Positions 24,764 through 33,349 of a stretch of DNA of 64,000 nucleotides are shown one piece after another; the first letter of the stretch is position 1, and each line of letters opens with the position of its first letter. The stretch covers positions 1 through 64,000 of the forward strand of contig JAAWBS010000051.1 in assembly GCA_022792815.1 (NCBI GenBank), written 5' to 3'. The DNA comes from Hungatella sp. Lineage in GTDB: Bacteria > Bacillota > Clostridia > Lachnospirales > Lachnospiraceae. A program made the position numbers and the translations under genes. The notes under the pieces are model-generated. The model saw only the letters and a program-made list of their open reading frames with translations, was not told the DNA's origin and searched no databases.

Positions 24764-26632
24764 ATGGATACGAAACCCTATTTCAGCATGCACACAAAAT
24801 TAATCTGTTTTCTGTCTGTCTGCCTTCTGATCCCCATGCTTGGCTACTGCCTGTATTCTTACCAGTATACCCGGACCAGCCTTGGGCGAAACTATCAGTG
24901 TCAGACCACGGATACCATGGAAGCTACCGCCCAGTCCATCAGCTCCTATATGGAGATCGCCGACGGCACTGCCAGAAGCCTTCATTTCAACACGGAGATC
25001 CTGCCGCTTCTGTCTCTGAACGGACAGAGGCTGTCCCCCAGCAGCCAGCTTCAGATCACAGCTCAGCTGTTTAACTACATGCAGCAGCTCTACGGCATCA
25101 TCCCCGATGCCTCCCAGATCCACATCGATGCCTACTGCCTGCGCCGGATCCTGCTGCTGACAGATACCTTTCAGCAGTACGAAAAAGAACATATTTACGT
25201 CCATTCCGAGCGGACCGCACCAGTGCCTCCCTATGAGACCATGGTGATGCCCACTCATCTCCAGTATGACTATAACTTTACCAACACGGAGCTGAACACC
25301 TATTCCCTGGTAGTCACTCTGGCCCTCCCCGTGTATGAGATCCCCTCCCTTACCCGCCTCATCGGCCGGCTGTCCATCGACATTCCCATCGAGGTCATCG
25401 GGGAGATGTGCGCTCCTCTCTACGGGCCGGAGGAAGGATTCTTCATCCTGGACTCCAACTACAATATCATCTTTTCCTCCGACCCGGCTTTCACCGCCTC
25501 CTACTGCAGGAACCCTGCACTTACCCGCCTGGTAGAACAGGCCCGCCTTTCCAAGGACACGGTGATCGAAGGAGCCATGGAAGAATTTCATTTCTGTGTG
25601 CCTGTCCTCGATTCTCCTGTGGACTGGTATCTGATCAAGACCACACCCAAGTCCTACGTCTACCGGGATGCGGACCGATTTTTCCGCCAGAGTCTTCTGG
25701 TGCTTATGCTATCCATTCTCTGCGCCCTGACCTTCAGCTTTTTCATCATCCTGAAGCAGACCCGGCCTCTGCGTCTTCTGACAAGATACACGGACACCAT
25801 CCAGAAAGGCAAGCTGGATGAACATCTGTCCGACTACATTGTCTACACAAAAAACGACGAGATCGGCAGTCTGATCCAGAGCGTCCAGAAAATGATGTAC
25901 ACCATCAACCACTTTGTCATCCGTGAGTACCAACTGGAGCTGGCCAACAAATCCAGTCAGCTGAAAGCCCTTCAAGCCCAGATCAACCCTCATTTTATCT
26001 ACAACACCCTCCAGTGCATCGCCGCGGAATCCTTAGAGACCAACAATCTGGAGGTCTATCGCTCCATCACCACCTTGGGGCATATGATGCAGTACTCCAT
26101 GGATACCCGCCGCAGCTGCGTAGAGCTGAAAGACGAGATCGCCAACTGTGTCAGCTATGTCAGCCTTCAGAAGATGCGGTTTGTCCACGCCGATGTGGAG
26201 CTTCGAACCGAGGCCGACCCGGACACCCTGTCTCTGCCCGTCCCCAAGATGATCCTCCAGCCCCTGGTGGAAAATGCCTTCAAACACGGAAATCTTCTGA
26301 AACTGCCCGATGCCTGTGTGGTGCTGCGGTCCTGTATCCGGGACGGCATCTTCCACATCCTGGTGGAGGACAACGGAACCGGCATTCGATTTGATATTCT
26401 GGAACAGGTCCGGGAACAGCTGAAACAGGCCAGAGAAGAGCTGACCTGCCAGAATGCAGGCAACTCCGACCGCATCGGCCTGTGCAATGTGTACATGCGG
26501 CTTCTCCTTCTGTATGACGGACAGAGCAGCCTGTCCGTACAGCCCAACGAAAACTGCGGAACCACGGTTCACATCGAGATCGCCGTCAACGCCATGGCCC
26601 ATGTGACCACGGAGGAGCCTTTGTCCAGATAA
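24764..26632 (+). CDS. Sensor histidine kinase, YesM/LytS type, locus 1
   Basis: This 622-aa membrane kinase has a first membrane segment near residues 10-32 (ICFLSVCLLIPMLGYCLYSY). A large extracellular Cache-like domain follows to about residue 300, then a second membrane segment (LLVLMLSILCALTFSFFIIL) and a HAMP region. The His-kinase dimer region has the phosphorylated His410 in LQAQINPHFIYNTLQ. The ATPase domain shows PLVENAFKHGN and VEDNGTGI. This is the HPK8/YesM family, which responds to sugars and phosphorylates a YesN-type regulator. The ATG at 24764 with a GCAGGTG site gives the right N-terminus. The regulator gene follows after 24 bp. The ligand may be presented by the divergent SBP at 23248. 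Confidence 0.93.
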   Translation: MDTKPYFSMHTKLICFLSVCLLIPMLGYCLYSYQYTRTSLGRNYQCQTTDTMEATAQSISSYMEIADGTARSLHFNTEILPLLSLNGQRLSPSSQLQITAQLFNYMQQLYGIIPDASQIHIDAYCLRRILLLTDTFQQYEKEHIYVHSERTAPVPPYETMVMPTHLQYDYNFTNTELNTYSLVVTLALPVYEIPSLTRLIGRLSIDIPIEVIGEMCAPLYGPEEGFFILDSNYNIIFSSDPAFTASYCRNPALTRLVEQARLSKDTVIEGAMEEFHFCVPVLDSPVDWYLIKTTPKSYVYRDADRFFRQSLLVLMLSILCALTFSFFIILKQTRPLRLLTRYTDTIQKGKLDEHLSDYIVYTKNDEIGSLIQSVQKMMYTINHFVIREYQLELANKSSQLKALQAQINPHFIYNTLQCIAAESLETNNLEVYRSITTLGHMMQYSMDTRRSCVELKDEIANCVSYVSLQKMRFVHADVELRTEADPDTLSLPVPKMILQPLVENAFKHGNLLKLPDACVVLRSCIRDGIFHILVEDNGTGIRFDILEQVREQLKQAREELTCQNAGNSDRIGLCNVYMRLLLLYDGQSSLSVQPNENCGTTVHIEIAVNAMAHVTTEEPLSR

Positions 26633-26656
26633 ACCTTGTGAAAGGGGGATTGTGTC

Positions 26657-28267
26657 ATGAAACTGCTGATTGTAGATGATGAATATCATGTGATCAGAAC
26701 CGTAAGGTATCTGCTTCGAATGTCCTGTCCTGAGATCCAGGAGATCCTGGAGGCCGGCTCTGCCCGGGATGCCATCTGCATCATCGAGCAGGAGCATCCA
26801 GAAATTTTGATCACCGACGTGGTCATGACCGATGCCACCGGCCTGGAGCTGATGAAATACTTAAAACATACCTCCCTTCCCGTCAAGGTCATCGTCATCT
26901 CCGGTTATAATAATTTTGAGTATATCCGGGAAACCCTGAGAGGGGGAGGGGTGGACTACCTCCTAAAGCCCATCGACGCGGACCAACTGGCGGACGCCGT
27001 GAGAAAAGCCGTGGAAGAATGGGAGAGAGAAGACTCTCAGAAAAAACAGACGATACAGCATCTGGAGATGATAAACAGCATGAGCGCCATCTGCAAAGAA
27101 ACTCTGCTGTACCGTCTCCTGACCCAGCCTCTGTCGGAGAAAACCTATCAGGAGCTTCTGGGTGTGGCTCCCGGTTTCAGACAGTGCCGCAATGCCATAG
27201 CAGGCTACTATGACTGCAGACCCTTTGTGAAGGACCGAAGCCAGCTCTCCTACAGCCTCTTGACAGACCGGATCTCGGCCCTGAACCGCTTTCTCGAGGA
27301 ACAGAACATGGGACTCTGCTTCTTCGGCCCGGACGACGGCTGGGAAGTCTTTCTCTTCCTCCACCGTCACACCTCTGACTCCCTGCGCCTTCTGGAAACG
27401 GAGATTGAGTCCTCATGCAGCAGTCTGCCCATACCGCTGACCTTCGGTCGAAGCCGTCCCCTGGCCTTTCCTCTTCTGGCCTCTGAGGCCCTCACCCAGG
27501 CCAAGGACGCTTTTTTCGGACAGGACATCTTCTCCCCCTCTCCCCCCATGACAACCTGCAGCCATGTACAGGACACGGAGAGGACGACCGAATATCCGGC
27601 TTTGGAGCGGGAGCTGTTCTCTGCCCTCATCACCGGCAACGAAAAGCTGATTGACCAGTCCATCGAGTTCTGGATTCAGGCCCTGTTTCCCGGCCCCGTC
27701 TGTTCTCTCCACCACGGGCTGGCTGTCATAGACCGGTTTCTGGCGCTGATGGAGGCATGGCGGAAGGAGCTGACCGGACAGTACCCCCACTTACAGCTCC
27801 CCCCGGCAGCCGCCTTTTCCTACTGCCGGTTTCTAAACCGACAGGGACGTTTCTCCCTGGACTCCTTCCGAAACAGGGTGAAGATGGAGATGGCCCAGCT
27901 GTCCGGAGAGCTGACCTCCCCCACCTTCCATCCCCAGAACGATGTGATCTATCAGATCGCCCACTACATCCGCTTAAACTACGACAAGCCTTTCAGCCAG
28001 TTTGCCTGCGCCCAGCTGTTTTTTATCAACAAAAACTACATGTGCCGGAAGTTTAAAAATACCTTCCATGTGAGCATGATCTCCTATTTAAACCAGATTC
28101 GCATAGACCGGGCCAAAGAGCTGCTGGAACATCCCGGTTTCAAGATCAAGGACGTGGCCAACCTGGTGGGATTTGAGGACGAGAAATATTTCTCCCGCCA
28201 GTTTCACAGGACTACAGGCATGTCGCCCAACGAGTACCGGGGACAGGCAGGGTCCCCCTCAGATTAA
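26657..28267 (+). CDS. Response regulator with AraC-type DNA-binding domain (YesN type), locus 1
   Basis: This 536-aa protein has a receiver domain at 1-120 with acidic pocket D7/D8, phospho-acceptor Asp54 (ILITDVVMTDATG) and Lys104 (LLKPID). A long middle domain of about 290 residues follows, of the kind seen in YesN proteins. The C-terminus has a double helix-turn-helix AraC domain: FFINKNYMCRKFKNTFHVSMISYL and then KIKDVANLVGFEDEKYFSRQFHRTTGMSPNEY. It should be phosphorylated by the upstream kinase and activate the divergent pectin operon through the direct repeats at 24625-24656. It has exactly the same length as the locus 2 regulator, consistent with duplication of the module. Confidence 0.93.
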   Translation: MKLLIVDDEYHVIRTVRYLLRMSCPEIQEILEAGSARDAICIIEQEHPEILITDVVMTDATGLELMKYLKHTSLPVKVIVISGYNNFEYIRETLRGGGVDYLLKPIDADQLADAVRKAVEEWEREDSQKKQTIQHLEMINSMSAICKETLLYRLLTQPLSEKTYQELLGVAPGFRQCRNAIAGYYDCRPFVKDRSQLSYSLLTDRISALNRFLEEQNMGLCFFGPDDGWEVFLFLHRHTSDSLRLLETEIESSCSSLPIPLTFGRSRPLAFPLLASEALTQAKDAFFGQDIFSPSPPMTTCSHVQDTERTTEYPALERELFSALITGNEKLIDQSIEFWIQALFPGPVCSLHHGLAVIDRFLALMEAWRKELTGQYPHLQLPPAAAFSYCRFLNRQGRFSLDSFRNRVKMEMAQLSGELTSPTFHPQNDVIYQIAHYIRLNYDKPFSQFACAQLFFINKNYMCRKFKNTFHVSMISYLNQIRIDRAKELLEHPGFKIKDVANLVGFEDEKYFSRQFHRTTGMSPNEYRGQAGSPSD

Positions 28268-28296
28268 TCCCGGGGAGAAGTCCGGATTCTTATCAG

Positions 28297-29481
28297 TCAT
28301 AACCGACAGACAAACATGCCGGCCATTTTCGTGATGCGAAGGGCCCCCCGATCCTGGATCTTTTTCCTGACAAACCGCTTAAACTCCAGTTGCCTCTGGC
28401 TTAAGATCTCGCTCTGATTGCCGTGGCAGGACAGGATGTAATCCAGGAGGGGCTCCGCCTCGTCCACCAGAAGATAGTCGTCGTACATGATCTTCTCCAC
28501 CCGGCTGAAGGTCTCCCTCAAGAGCCCCTCCCCGTTCTCCAGGCCAAACAGCTCATAGAGCGCCACCTCGGACAGTGTGATTCTGGGGTCAAACTCCTGG
28601 ACCAAGGAGGTGATCTCCTTCATGTGCTCCCGGCCGTAAGTGCTGCAGTAAAAGACTCCGCCCGGCCTTAAGACCCGCCTAATCTCCCTCAGGGCTTTCG
28701 GCAGGTTCTTCACATAGAACAGCACATGGTTGGCTATAACCCCGTCAAAACTGCCGTCCTCCCATGACAGATTCTGGCAGTCCTCCGTCTCGAAGATCAG
28801 GCCCTCTCTCCCGCTCTTTCTCAAAAGCTCCGCCGCATCCTCCACCATGCCGGAGGACACATCCGTCACATGGATCTCCTTGTCCTTGAGAAGTTCTGCC
28901 GGGATCTCCCGCCATAGCTGTCCATTGCCGCAGCCCACCTCCAGGATCCGCTCCATCTCCTCCAAGGGTATGTGGGAAGCGATCCAGGCAAACCACGGCA
29001 CCGGGTTGTGGGAAAACCTCCGGTGCAGATCGATGCGGGCGCTGATGTTGACGGAGGTCTTGTACTGGTCCACCACCGCATGCTCCATGTTGGTGATGTG
29101 GATCAGATTCAGGATGCTGTTCCAGTCCATCTCCCCCGAATCCTCCGCCATCCGGGAGGTATCCTCCAGAGTCTTCTCCATCATCTCAAGGTGACGGATC
29201 TTCTTGCGGATCAGCTCCTTTTGCAACTTCAGGGAGTTGGCCATATCCTCCCGGTCGTCGTTGATGGTCAGAGCCATGATCTCCTCCAGAGAAAAGCCCA
29301 GATATTTTAAGGACAGGATCTTCTGGAGCCGGCCGAAATCCTCGTCCGTGTACAGCCGGTATCCCGCCTCGCTCACCTTGCTGGGCTTTAAGATCCCCTG
29401 TCTGTCATAAAACCGGATGGTCCGGATGGTCACCCTGGCCTTCCTGGCAAATTCCCCGGAGGTGTAATACCCGTCAGTCAC
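28297..29481 (-). CDS. MerR-type regulator fused to a SAM-dependent methyltransferase
   Basis: This 394-aa protein combines two domains. Residues about 1-110 form a MerR winged-helix region (YTSGEFARKARVTIRTIRFYD, then GYRLYTDEDFGRLQKILSLKYLGFSLEEI) with a coiled-coil linker. Residues about 160-390 are a class I methyltransferase with motif I ILEVGCGNGQLWREIP, motif II-like EIHVTDVSSGMVEDA, then NLSWEDGSFDGVIANHVLFYV and the post-motif LREIRRVLRPGGVFYCSTYG. MerR proteins normally carry a C-terminal sensing domain; here it is replaced by an enzyme. The GTG at 29481 has a GGAGGA site and is preferred over an in-frame upstream start. It overlaps the P-II gene by eight bases, so both are co-transcribed. 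The substrate is unknown. Confidence 0.85.
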   Translation of the reverse strand: MTDGYYTSGEFARKARVTIRTIRFYDRQGILKPSKVSEAGYRLYTDEDFGRLQKILSLKYLGFSLEEIMALTINDDREDMANSLKLQKELIRKKIRHLEMMEKTLEDTSRMAEDSGEMDWNSILNLIHITNMEHAVVDQYKTSVNISARIDLHRRFSHNPVPWFAWIASHIPLEEMERILEVGCGNGQLWREIPAELLKDKEIHVTDVSSGMVEDAAELLRKSGREGLIFETEDCQNLSWEDGSFDGVIANHVLFYVKNLPKALREIRRVLRPGGVFYCSTYGREHMKEITSLVQEFDPRITLSEVALYELFGLENGEGLLRETFSRVEKIMYDDYLLVDEAEPLLDYILSCHGNQSEILSQRQLEFKRFVRKKIQDRGALRITKMAGMFVCRL

Positions 29482-30163
29482 TCTGCTCGTCCTCCACAAG
29501 CCGCAGCCCCGCGGTGCTGGTGACCGGAAGGGAGAAGATGATGGATTTGGCTTTGCTCTCCATCCCCGCCTCCTTCATCACCGCCTTCATGATCCCGTTC
29601 CTCTGCCCGGTTCGGCTGACGATAAAGATAATCTCCTTCTCCGAGGCCAGGGACACGCCGAAAAAGCTTTCCGCCCTCTCCATCCCCGTCCCTCTGGCAT
29701 GGATCACCGTGCCGCCGCCGGCCCCTGCGCTCTTGGCCGCCTCCATGATCAGATTGCTGTATCCCTGGTTGGCGATGACCACCAGAAGTTCATGGGTCGT
29801 ATCTTTCAATGTCCCTTCCTCCCCTTTCACAAATTCCTGCTGCTCCGTGAGAAACTTAAGCTCCCGCTTTCCTCCTATGCTGGCCAGAGGTACCGTAAAG
29901 GCGATGCCCGTCCCCGGCACGTCGATGCGAAACCGGTTCTGGAGCCCTTTTTTCAGGCTTCTCCAACTGTCGTCAGTGACCACCCCGAAGAGTACCGCCT
30001 TCTCCGCCGACTCCAGGCCGAAATAGTCCATCACCTCGCTGGCAGCCGTACCCCGGCCCAGAGTGATGAGATTGACCAACACTCCCTGCTCCTGGTAAAA
30101 TCCAAGGAACTTAGGCAGCATATTTCGGTTGGCAATGGTCGTCATCAGATAAAGTCCGCTCAT
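29474..30163 (-). CDS. Tandem P-II-like signalling protein
   Basis: This 229-aa protein contains two P-II-like (GlnB fold) halves. The first begins LYLMTTIANRNMLPKFLGFYQEQGV with LGRGTAASEVMDYFGLE. The second begins ELLVVIANQGYSNLIMEAAKSAGAGGGTVIHARGTG. Both keep the x-x-x-G-x-G/A-T segment where P-II proteins bind nucleotide. Normal P-II proteins are about 112 residues and trimeric; a tandem copy should change the assembly. The gene lies 15 bp after the DUF1538 membrane protein gene and is probably its cytoplasmic regulator, as GlnK is for AmtB. What it senses cannot be read from sequence. It is followed, with overlap, by the MerR-methyltransferase gene. Confidence 0.85.
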   Translation of the reverse strand: MSGLYLMTTIANRNMLPKFLGFYQEQGVLVNLITLGRGTAASEVMDYFGLESAEKAVLFGVVTDDSWRSLKKGLQNRFRIDVPGTGIAFTVPLASIGGKRELKFLTEQQEFVKGEEGTLKDTTHELLVVIANQGYSNLIMEAAKSAGAGGGTVIHARGTGMERAESFFGVSLASEKEIIFIVSRTGQRNGIMKAVMKEAGMESKAKSIIFSLPVTSTAGLRLVEDEQSD

Positions 30164-30178
30164 CTGCCGGATTCCTCC

Positions 30179-31717
30179 TTATAGTTCAATGATATCGTAA
30201 TCTCCATAGGCCTCCAGCCCCAGATCCGGGCCTTGGGCCGCCACGGGGATCCTTCCTTTCCTGGTCCGCAGCTGATAGATCAGCCCCAGAGTCTGGATGG
30301 TGATCAGAGGCGTCATGGCCACCATGGCCACCACCCCAAAGGCATCCCGCACCAGGTTGCCCCCCACTGCCTGACACACTCCCATGGCAAAGGGAAGAAG
30401 AAAAGCCGCGGTCATAGGGCCAGAAGCCACGCCTCCGGAGTCGAAGGCAATGGCCGTAAAGATCTTCGGAGTAAAAAGGGTCAGGATCAGGGCCAGAAGA
30501 TATCCGGGGATCACATACCAGAGAATGGTAATCCCGGTCAACACTCTGGTCATGGCCAGACCGATGGACACCGCCACACCGATGGACAGGCTCATCTTCA
30601 TGGCAGTGCCGGACACGGCTCCGTCCGTCAGCTCCTCCACCTGCTTCATCAGCACATAGACCGCCGGCTCTGCCAGGACGATAAAATAACCGATCACCAT
30701 GCCTACGGGGATGACGATCCATCTCACGGAAAGCCCTCCCAGGGTCTGGCCCAGAAAGCTTCCCGCCGGCATAAATCCCACATTGGCCCCTGTGAGAAAC
30801 AGCACCAGGCCCACATACGTATACACAAGCCCCACCAGAATTCTTCCCAGGGACCTCTTGTCCATCTTGAGAGACACCACCTGGAAGAAGGCGAAAAATG
30901 CCAGGACCGGCACCATGGACATCCCGATCTCCATCATATAGTGCGGGATGGAGGAGGTGAACATCTGCCTGAGAGCCACGGAATCTGCGGCCTCCACATG
31001 CTGAGTGACCGCATAGTCGCTGCCCTCCGGATGAAAGATCATGCCCAGCAGCAGCACCGCCAGCACAGGACCCACGGAACACAGAGCCACCAGGCCGAAG
31101 CTGTCGTCCGCCGCATGTTTATCGTTTCGGATGGAAGCGATACCCACACCCATAGCCATAATAAAGGGCACTGTCATAGGCCCGGTAGTCACTCCGCCGG
31201 AGTCAAAGGCAACGGCCAGAAAGTCCTCGGGCACGAAAAAGGCAAGAGACAGAGCCGCCATGTACAGTGTGATAAGCATCGGCGCCAGTGGGATTCCAAA
31301 CAGCATACGCACCAGGGCTGCCACCAGAAAGATCCCCACTCCGCAGGCAACGGCCAGAATCAGGGTCATATTTGGAATCGACGGCACCTGGCCGGCCAGT
31401 ACTTGCAGATCCGGCTCCGAAATGGTGATGACGAATCCCAGGATAAAGCCCAGGACCACCATAACCCACAGCTTTTTGCTTTTGGTCATGGTGCTTCCCA
31501 CCTTCTCTCCCATAGGGGTCATGGAAAGCTCCGCCCCCAGGGTGAAGAACATCATACCAACGATCAGCAGGACCCCGCCTGTGAGAAATTCCATCAGGAT
31601 GCCGGGCGGCACCGGAGCCACGCTGAAACATAAAAACATCACGATTCCCATGACCGGCAGAACTGCTTTGAAGGCTTCCTCCAGTTTTTCCTGGAGTTTT
31701 GTTTTATACAGTCCCAT
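30179..31717 (-). CDS. DUF1538 integral membrane protein, duplicated
   Basis: This 512-aa protein has about 12-14 membrane segments in two repeats. Each repeat contains the same core: AFDSGGVTTGPMTVPFIMAMG in the first and AFDSGGVASGPMTAAFLLPFA in the second. An inverted or parallel duplication of this kind is typical of transporters or channels. DUF1538 has no established substrate as far as I know. The linkage with a P-II-like gene points to a regulated transporter. The ATG at 31717 has an AAGGAGGAG site; the extension to 31777 covers the promoter and is rejected. It is the first gene of a three-gene operon (DUF1538, P-II, MerR-methyltransferase). Confidence 0.88.
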   Translation of the reverse strand: MGLYKTKLQEKLEEAFKAVLPVMGIVMFLCFSVAPVPPGILMEFLTGGVLLIVGMMFFTLGAELSMTPMGEKVGSTMTKSKKLWVMVVLGFILGFVITISEPDLQVLAGQVPSIPNMTLILAVACGVGIFLVAALVRMLFGIPLAPMLITLYMAALSLAFFVPEDFLAVAFDSGGVTTGPMTVPFIMAMGVGIASIRNDKHAADDSFGLVALCSVGPVLAVLLLGMIFHPEGSDYAVTQHVEAADSVALRQMFTSSIPHYMMEIGMSMVPVLAFFAFFQVVSLKMDKRSLGRILVGLVYTYVGLVLFLTGANVGFMPAGSFLGQTLGGLSVRWIVIPVGMVIGYFIVLAEPAVYVLMKQVEELTDGAVSGTAMKMSLSIGVAVSIGLAMTRVLTGITILWYVIPGYLLALILTLFTPKIFTAIAFDSGGVASGPMTAAFLLPFAMGVCQAVGGNLVRDAFGVVAMVAMTPLITIQTLGLIYQLRTRKGRIPVAAQGPDLGLEAYGDYDIIEL

Positions 31718-31748
31718 GGTTCTCCTCCTTATTTCAGTCAATGTATTC

Positions 31749-31777
31749 ATTATACATGACACCTTCGGGAATCCCAA
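31749..31777 (-). promoter_or_regulatory. Promoter of the DUF1538/P-II operon
   Basis: On the minus strand TTGGGA (31772-31777) and TATAAT (31749-31754) are 17 bp apart. The gene starts about 32 bp downstream of the -10. Confidence 0.75.
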
Positions 31778-31818
31778 GTTGTTTTATGTTAAGATTGCGT
31801 TAAAGATATCTTAAAAGA

Positions 31819-31850
31819 AAAACGCCAAAGAGCTCTCGCTCTGGCGTTTT
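31819..31850 (-). terminator. Terminator of the FAD oxidoreductase gene
   Basis: AAAACGCCA pairs with TGGCGTTTT, with further GAG/CTC pairing inside. On the minus strand it ends in a T-rich tract, 21 bp after the oxidoreductase stop. Confidence 0.85.
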
Positions 31851-31870
31851 CCTCCCCTGAATATGTGATC

Positions 31871-33202
31871 TTATGCCACCGGCTTCTCATCATCAAAAAG
31901 CACCACGCCTCTCTCGGCCAGCACCTTCTGGATCTCCTTTGCCGTCACCTGTCTGGGTTCACATCCCTTCCCGGCGCTTAAGGCAGCCCCCACGCCTGCC
32001 GCCTCTCCCACAGCCATACAGATGGCCATCACCCGGTAGGATGCATGGGCCCTGTGGGTGCCGGAGATACACCGCCCGGCCACCAAAAGTCCATCTAAGC
32101 CCTCCGGAATCAGGCATCCGTAGGGGATATCATAGGGGACGGCCGGCTGGGAATGTCTCTCCGCCTGTCCTCCTCCTACCGGGTTGTGGATATCGATGAG
32201 GAACCAGGCCTTGTGGACCACCACATCCTCAAAACGGGCTCCATGCTCCACATCCCCGTCCTGAAGAGTGTACTCGCCGCAGATCCTTCTGGTCTCCCGA
32301 ACCCCCAGCACATCTGCCGACGACTTGACACGGCAGTTCTCGTAGCCGGGCACGTTCTTTCGCAGAAACTCGACGATGGGACGTGTCTGACCCCGCAGGA
32401 TATGGGCTGCCTGAGAGATTCCCTCCAGAGAGAGGGTATCAAACCGGTTGGCCTGGGAGGCATTGACACTCCTCTCCCCCGGATAGTGGGTCTTGTGGAG
32501 CCGGACCACCGCCACGTTCTCAGGCAGTTCTCCCCGCTCATTGGCCTCATTGCACAGCTTCACATAGCCCCGGCCGTCGGGCAGACAGACCGGATCGCTG
32601 CCGCCGAAGCAGGTGAGAGCGCGGCTCTCATCCACCTGATCGATGACAAATTCCAGGGTACAGGGCTGACAGTGGCCGTCGCTCTCTCTTCCCACATGGA
32701 ACTTAGCTCCCGCCATGGCGGCCACATACCCGTCCCCGGTGGCATCGATGACACATTTGGCTCTGACTGCCATAAGCCCTCTGGGGGTGGTCAGGATCAC
32801 TCCCTCCACCCGGCTGCCGTCCTTGATGACATCGATGACAGAAGTCTGGAGATACAATCTGGCCCCGCTGTCATGGACGAGATCGGCGAGCAGCGTCTTG
32901 GCCTCCTCCGGGTCAACCGGAATCTCCCGGCCGTTTCGGGTAACCTTGGGGACACTTTCCGGGTGATTTCTGGCCAGCAGTGTCACCACCTCGTCGTACA
33001 TAGTCCCCTCCGACACGGCCCCCAGAATCGGGTCCACATGGCCGGCGGTCATCATCCCTCCCACTACGCCCAGACGCTCGATTAAGAGCGTGTCTGCCTT
33101 CTGGCGGGCAGAGGACACGGCGGCGCAGATTCCCGCCGGTCCCCCACCCACCACCACCACATCATACTGCTCTTCCTGCTCAATCTTCTTATAATATTCC
33201 AT
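31871..33202 (-). CDS. FAD-dependent oxidoreductase (PF12831 type)
   Basis: This 443-aa flavoprotein starts with the FAD-binding Rossmann motif VVVVGGGPAGICAAVSSARQ (residues about 15-34), then LLIERLGVVGGMMTAGHVDP. The middle contains CVIDATGDGYVAAMAGA. Near the C-terminus GLLVAGRCISGTHRAHASYRVMAICMAVGEAAG matches the conserved FAD-binding end of the family. The R-E-T-R-R-I segment (GVRETRRICGEY) is also characteristic. Substrates of this group are unknown for most members; many sit in sugar or acid utilisation loci. It is divergent from the LacI regulator gene and likely part of that regulon. An AGGAGG site precedes the ATG. Confidence 0.85.
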   Translation of the reverse strand: MEYYKKIEQEEQYDVVVVGGGPAGICAAVSSARQKADTLLIERLGVVGGMMTAGHVDPILGAVSEGTMYDEVVTLLARNHPESVPKVTRNGREIPVDPEEAKTLLADLVHDSGARLYLQTSVIDVIKDGSRVEGVILTTPRGLMAVRAKCVIDATGDGYVAAMAGAKFHVGRESDGHCQPCTLEFVIDQVDESRALTCFGGSDPVCLPDGRGYVKLCNEANERGELPENVAVVRLHKTHYPGERSVNASQANRFDTLSLEGISQAAHILRGQTRPIVEFLRKNVPGYENCRVKSSADVLGVRETRRICGEYTLQDGDVEHGARFEDVVVHKAWFLIDIHNPVGGGQAERHSQPAVPYDIPYGCLIPEGLDGLLVAGRCISGTHRAHASYRVMAICMAVGEAAGVGAALSAGKGCEPRQVTAKEIQKVLAERGVVLFDDEKPVA

Positions 33203-33293
33203 AGATCCCTCCTAAACTTTGTTGCTGTTCTCAGGTGCCCTTTAAACAGCAGCGAAACTTTCCTATTACTACTTGCACTATATCTCATGTTTC

Positions 33294-33322
33294 TTGACTT
33301 TTCCACCTGTTTTTTTTATACT
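33294..33322 (+). promoter_or_regulatory. Promoter of the LacI-type regulator gene
   Basis: TTGACT (33294-33299) and TATACT (33317-33322) are separated by 17 bp. The regulator ATG lies 27 bp downstream with a GGAGG site. Confidence 0.75.
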
Positions 33323-33349
33323 GGAAAAAAACAGACGGAGGCAATCGGA

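Noticed and set aside
30233-31633. 466-codon plus-strand open frame opposite the DUF1538 gene
   Set aside because: It is antisense to a clear membrane protein gene; its His/Gln/Arg-rich low-complexity product reflects the GC-rich third positions of the real gene, and it has no ribosome site.
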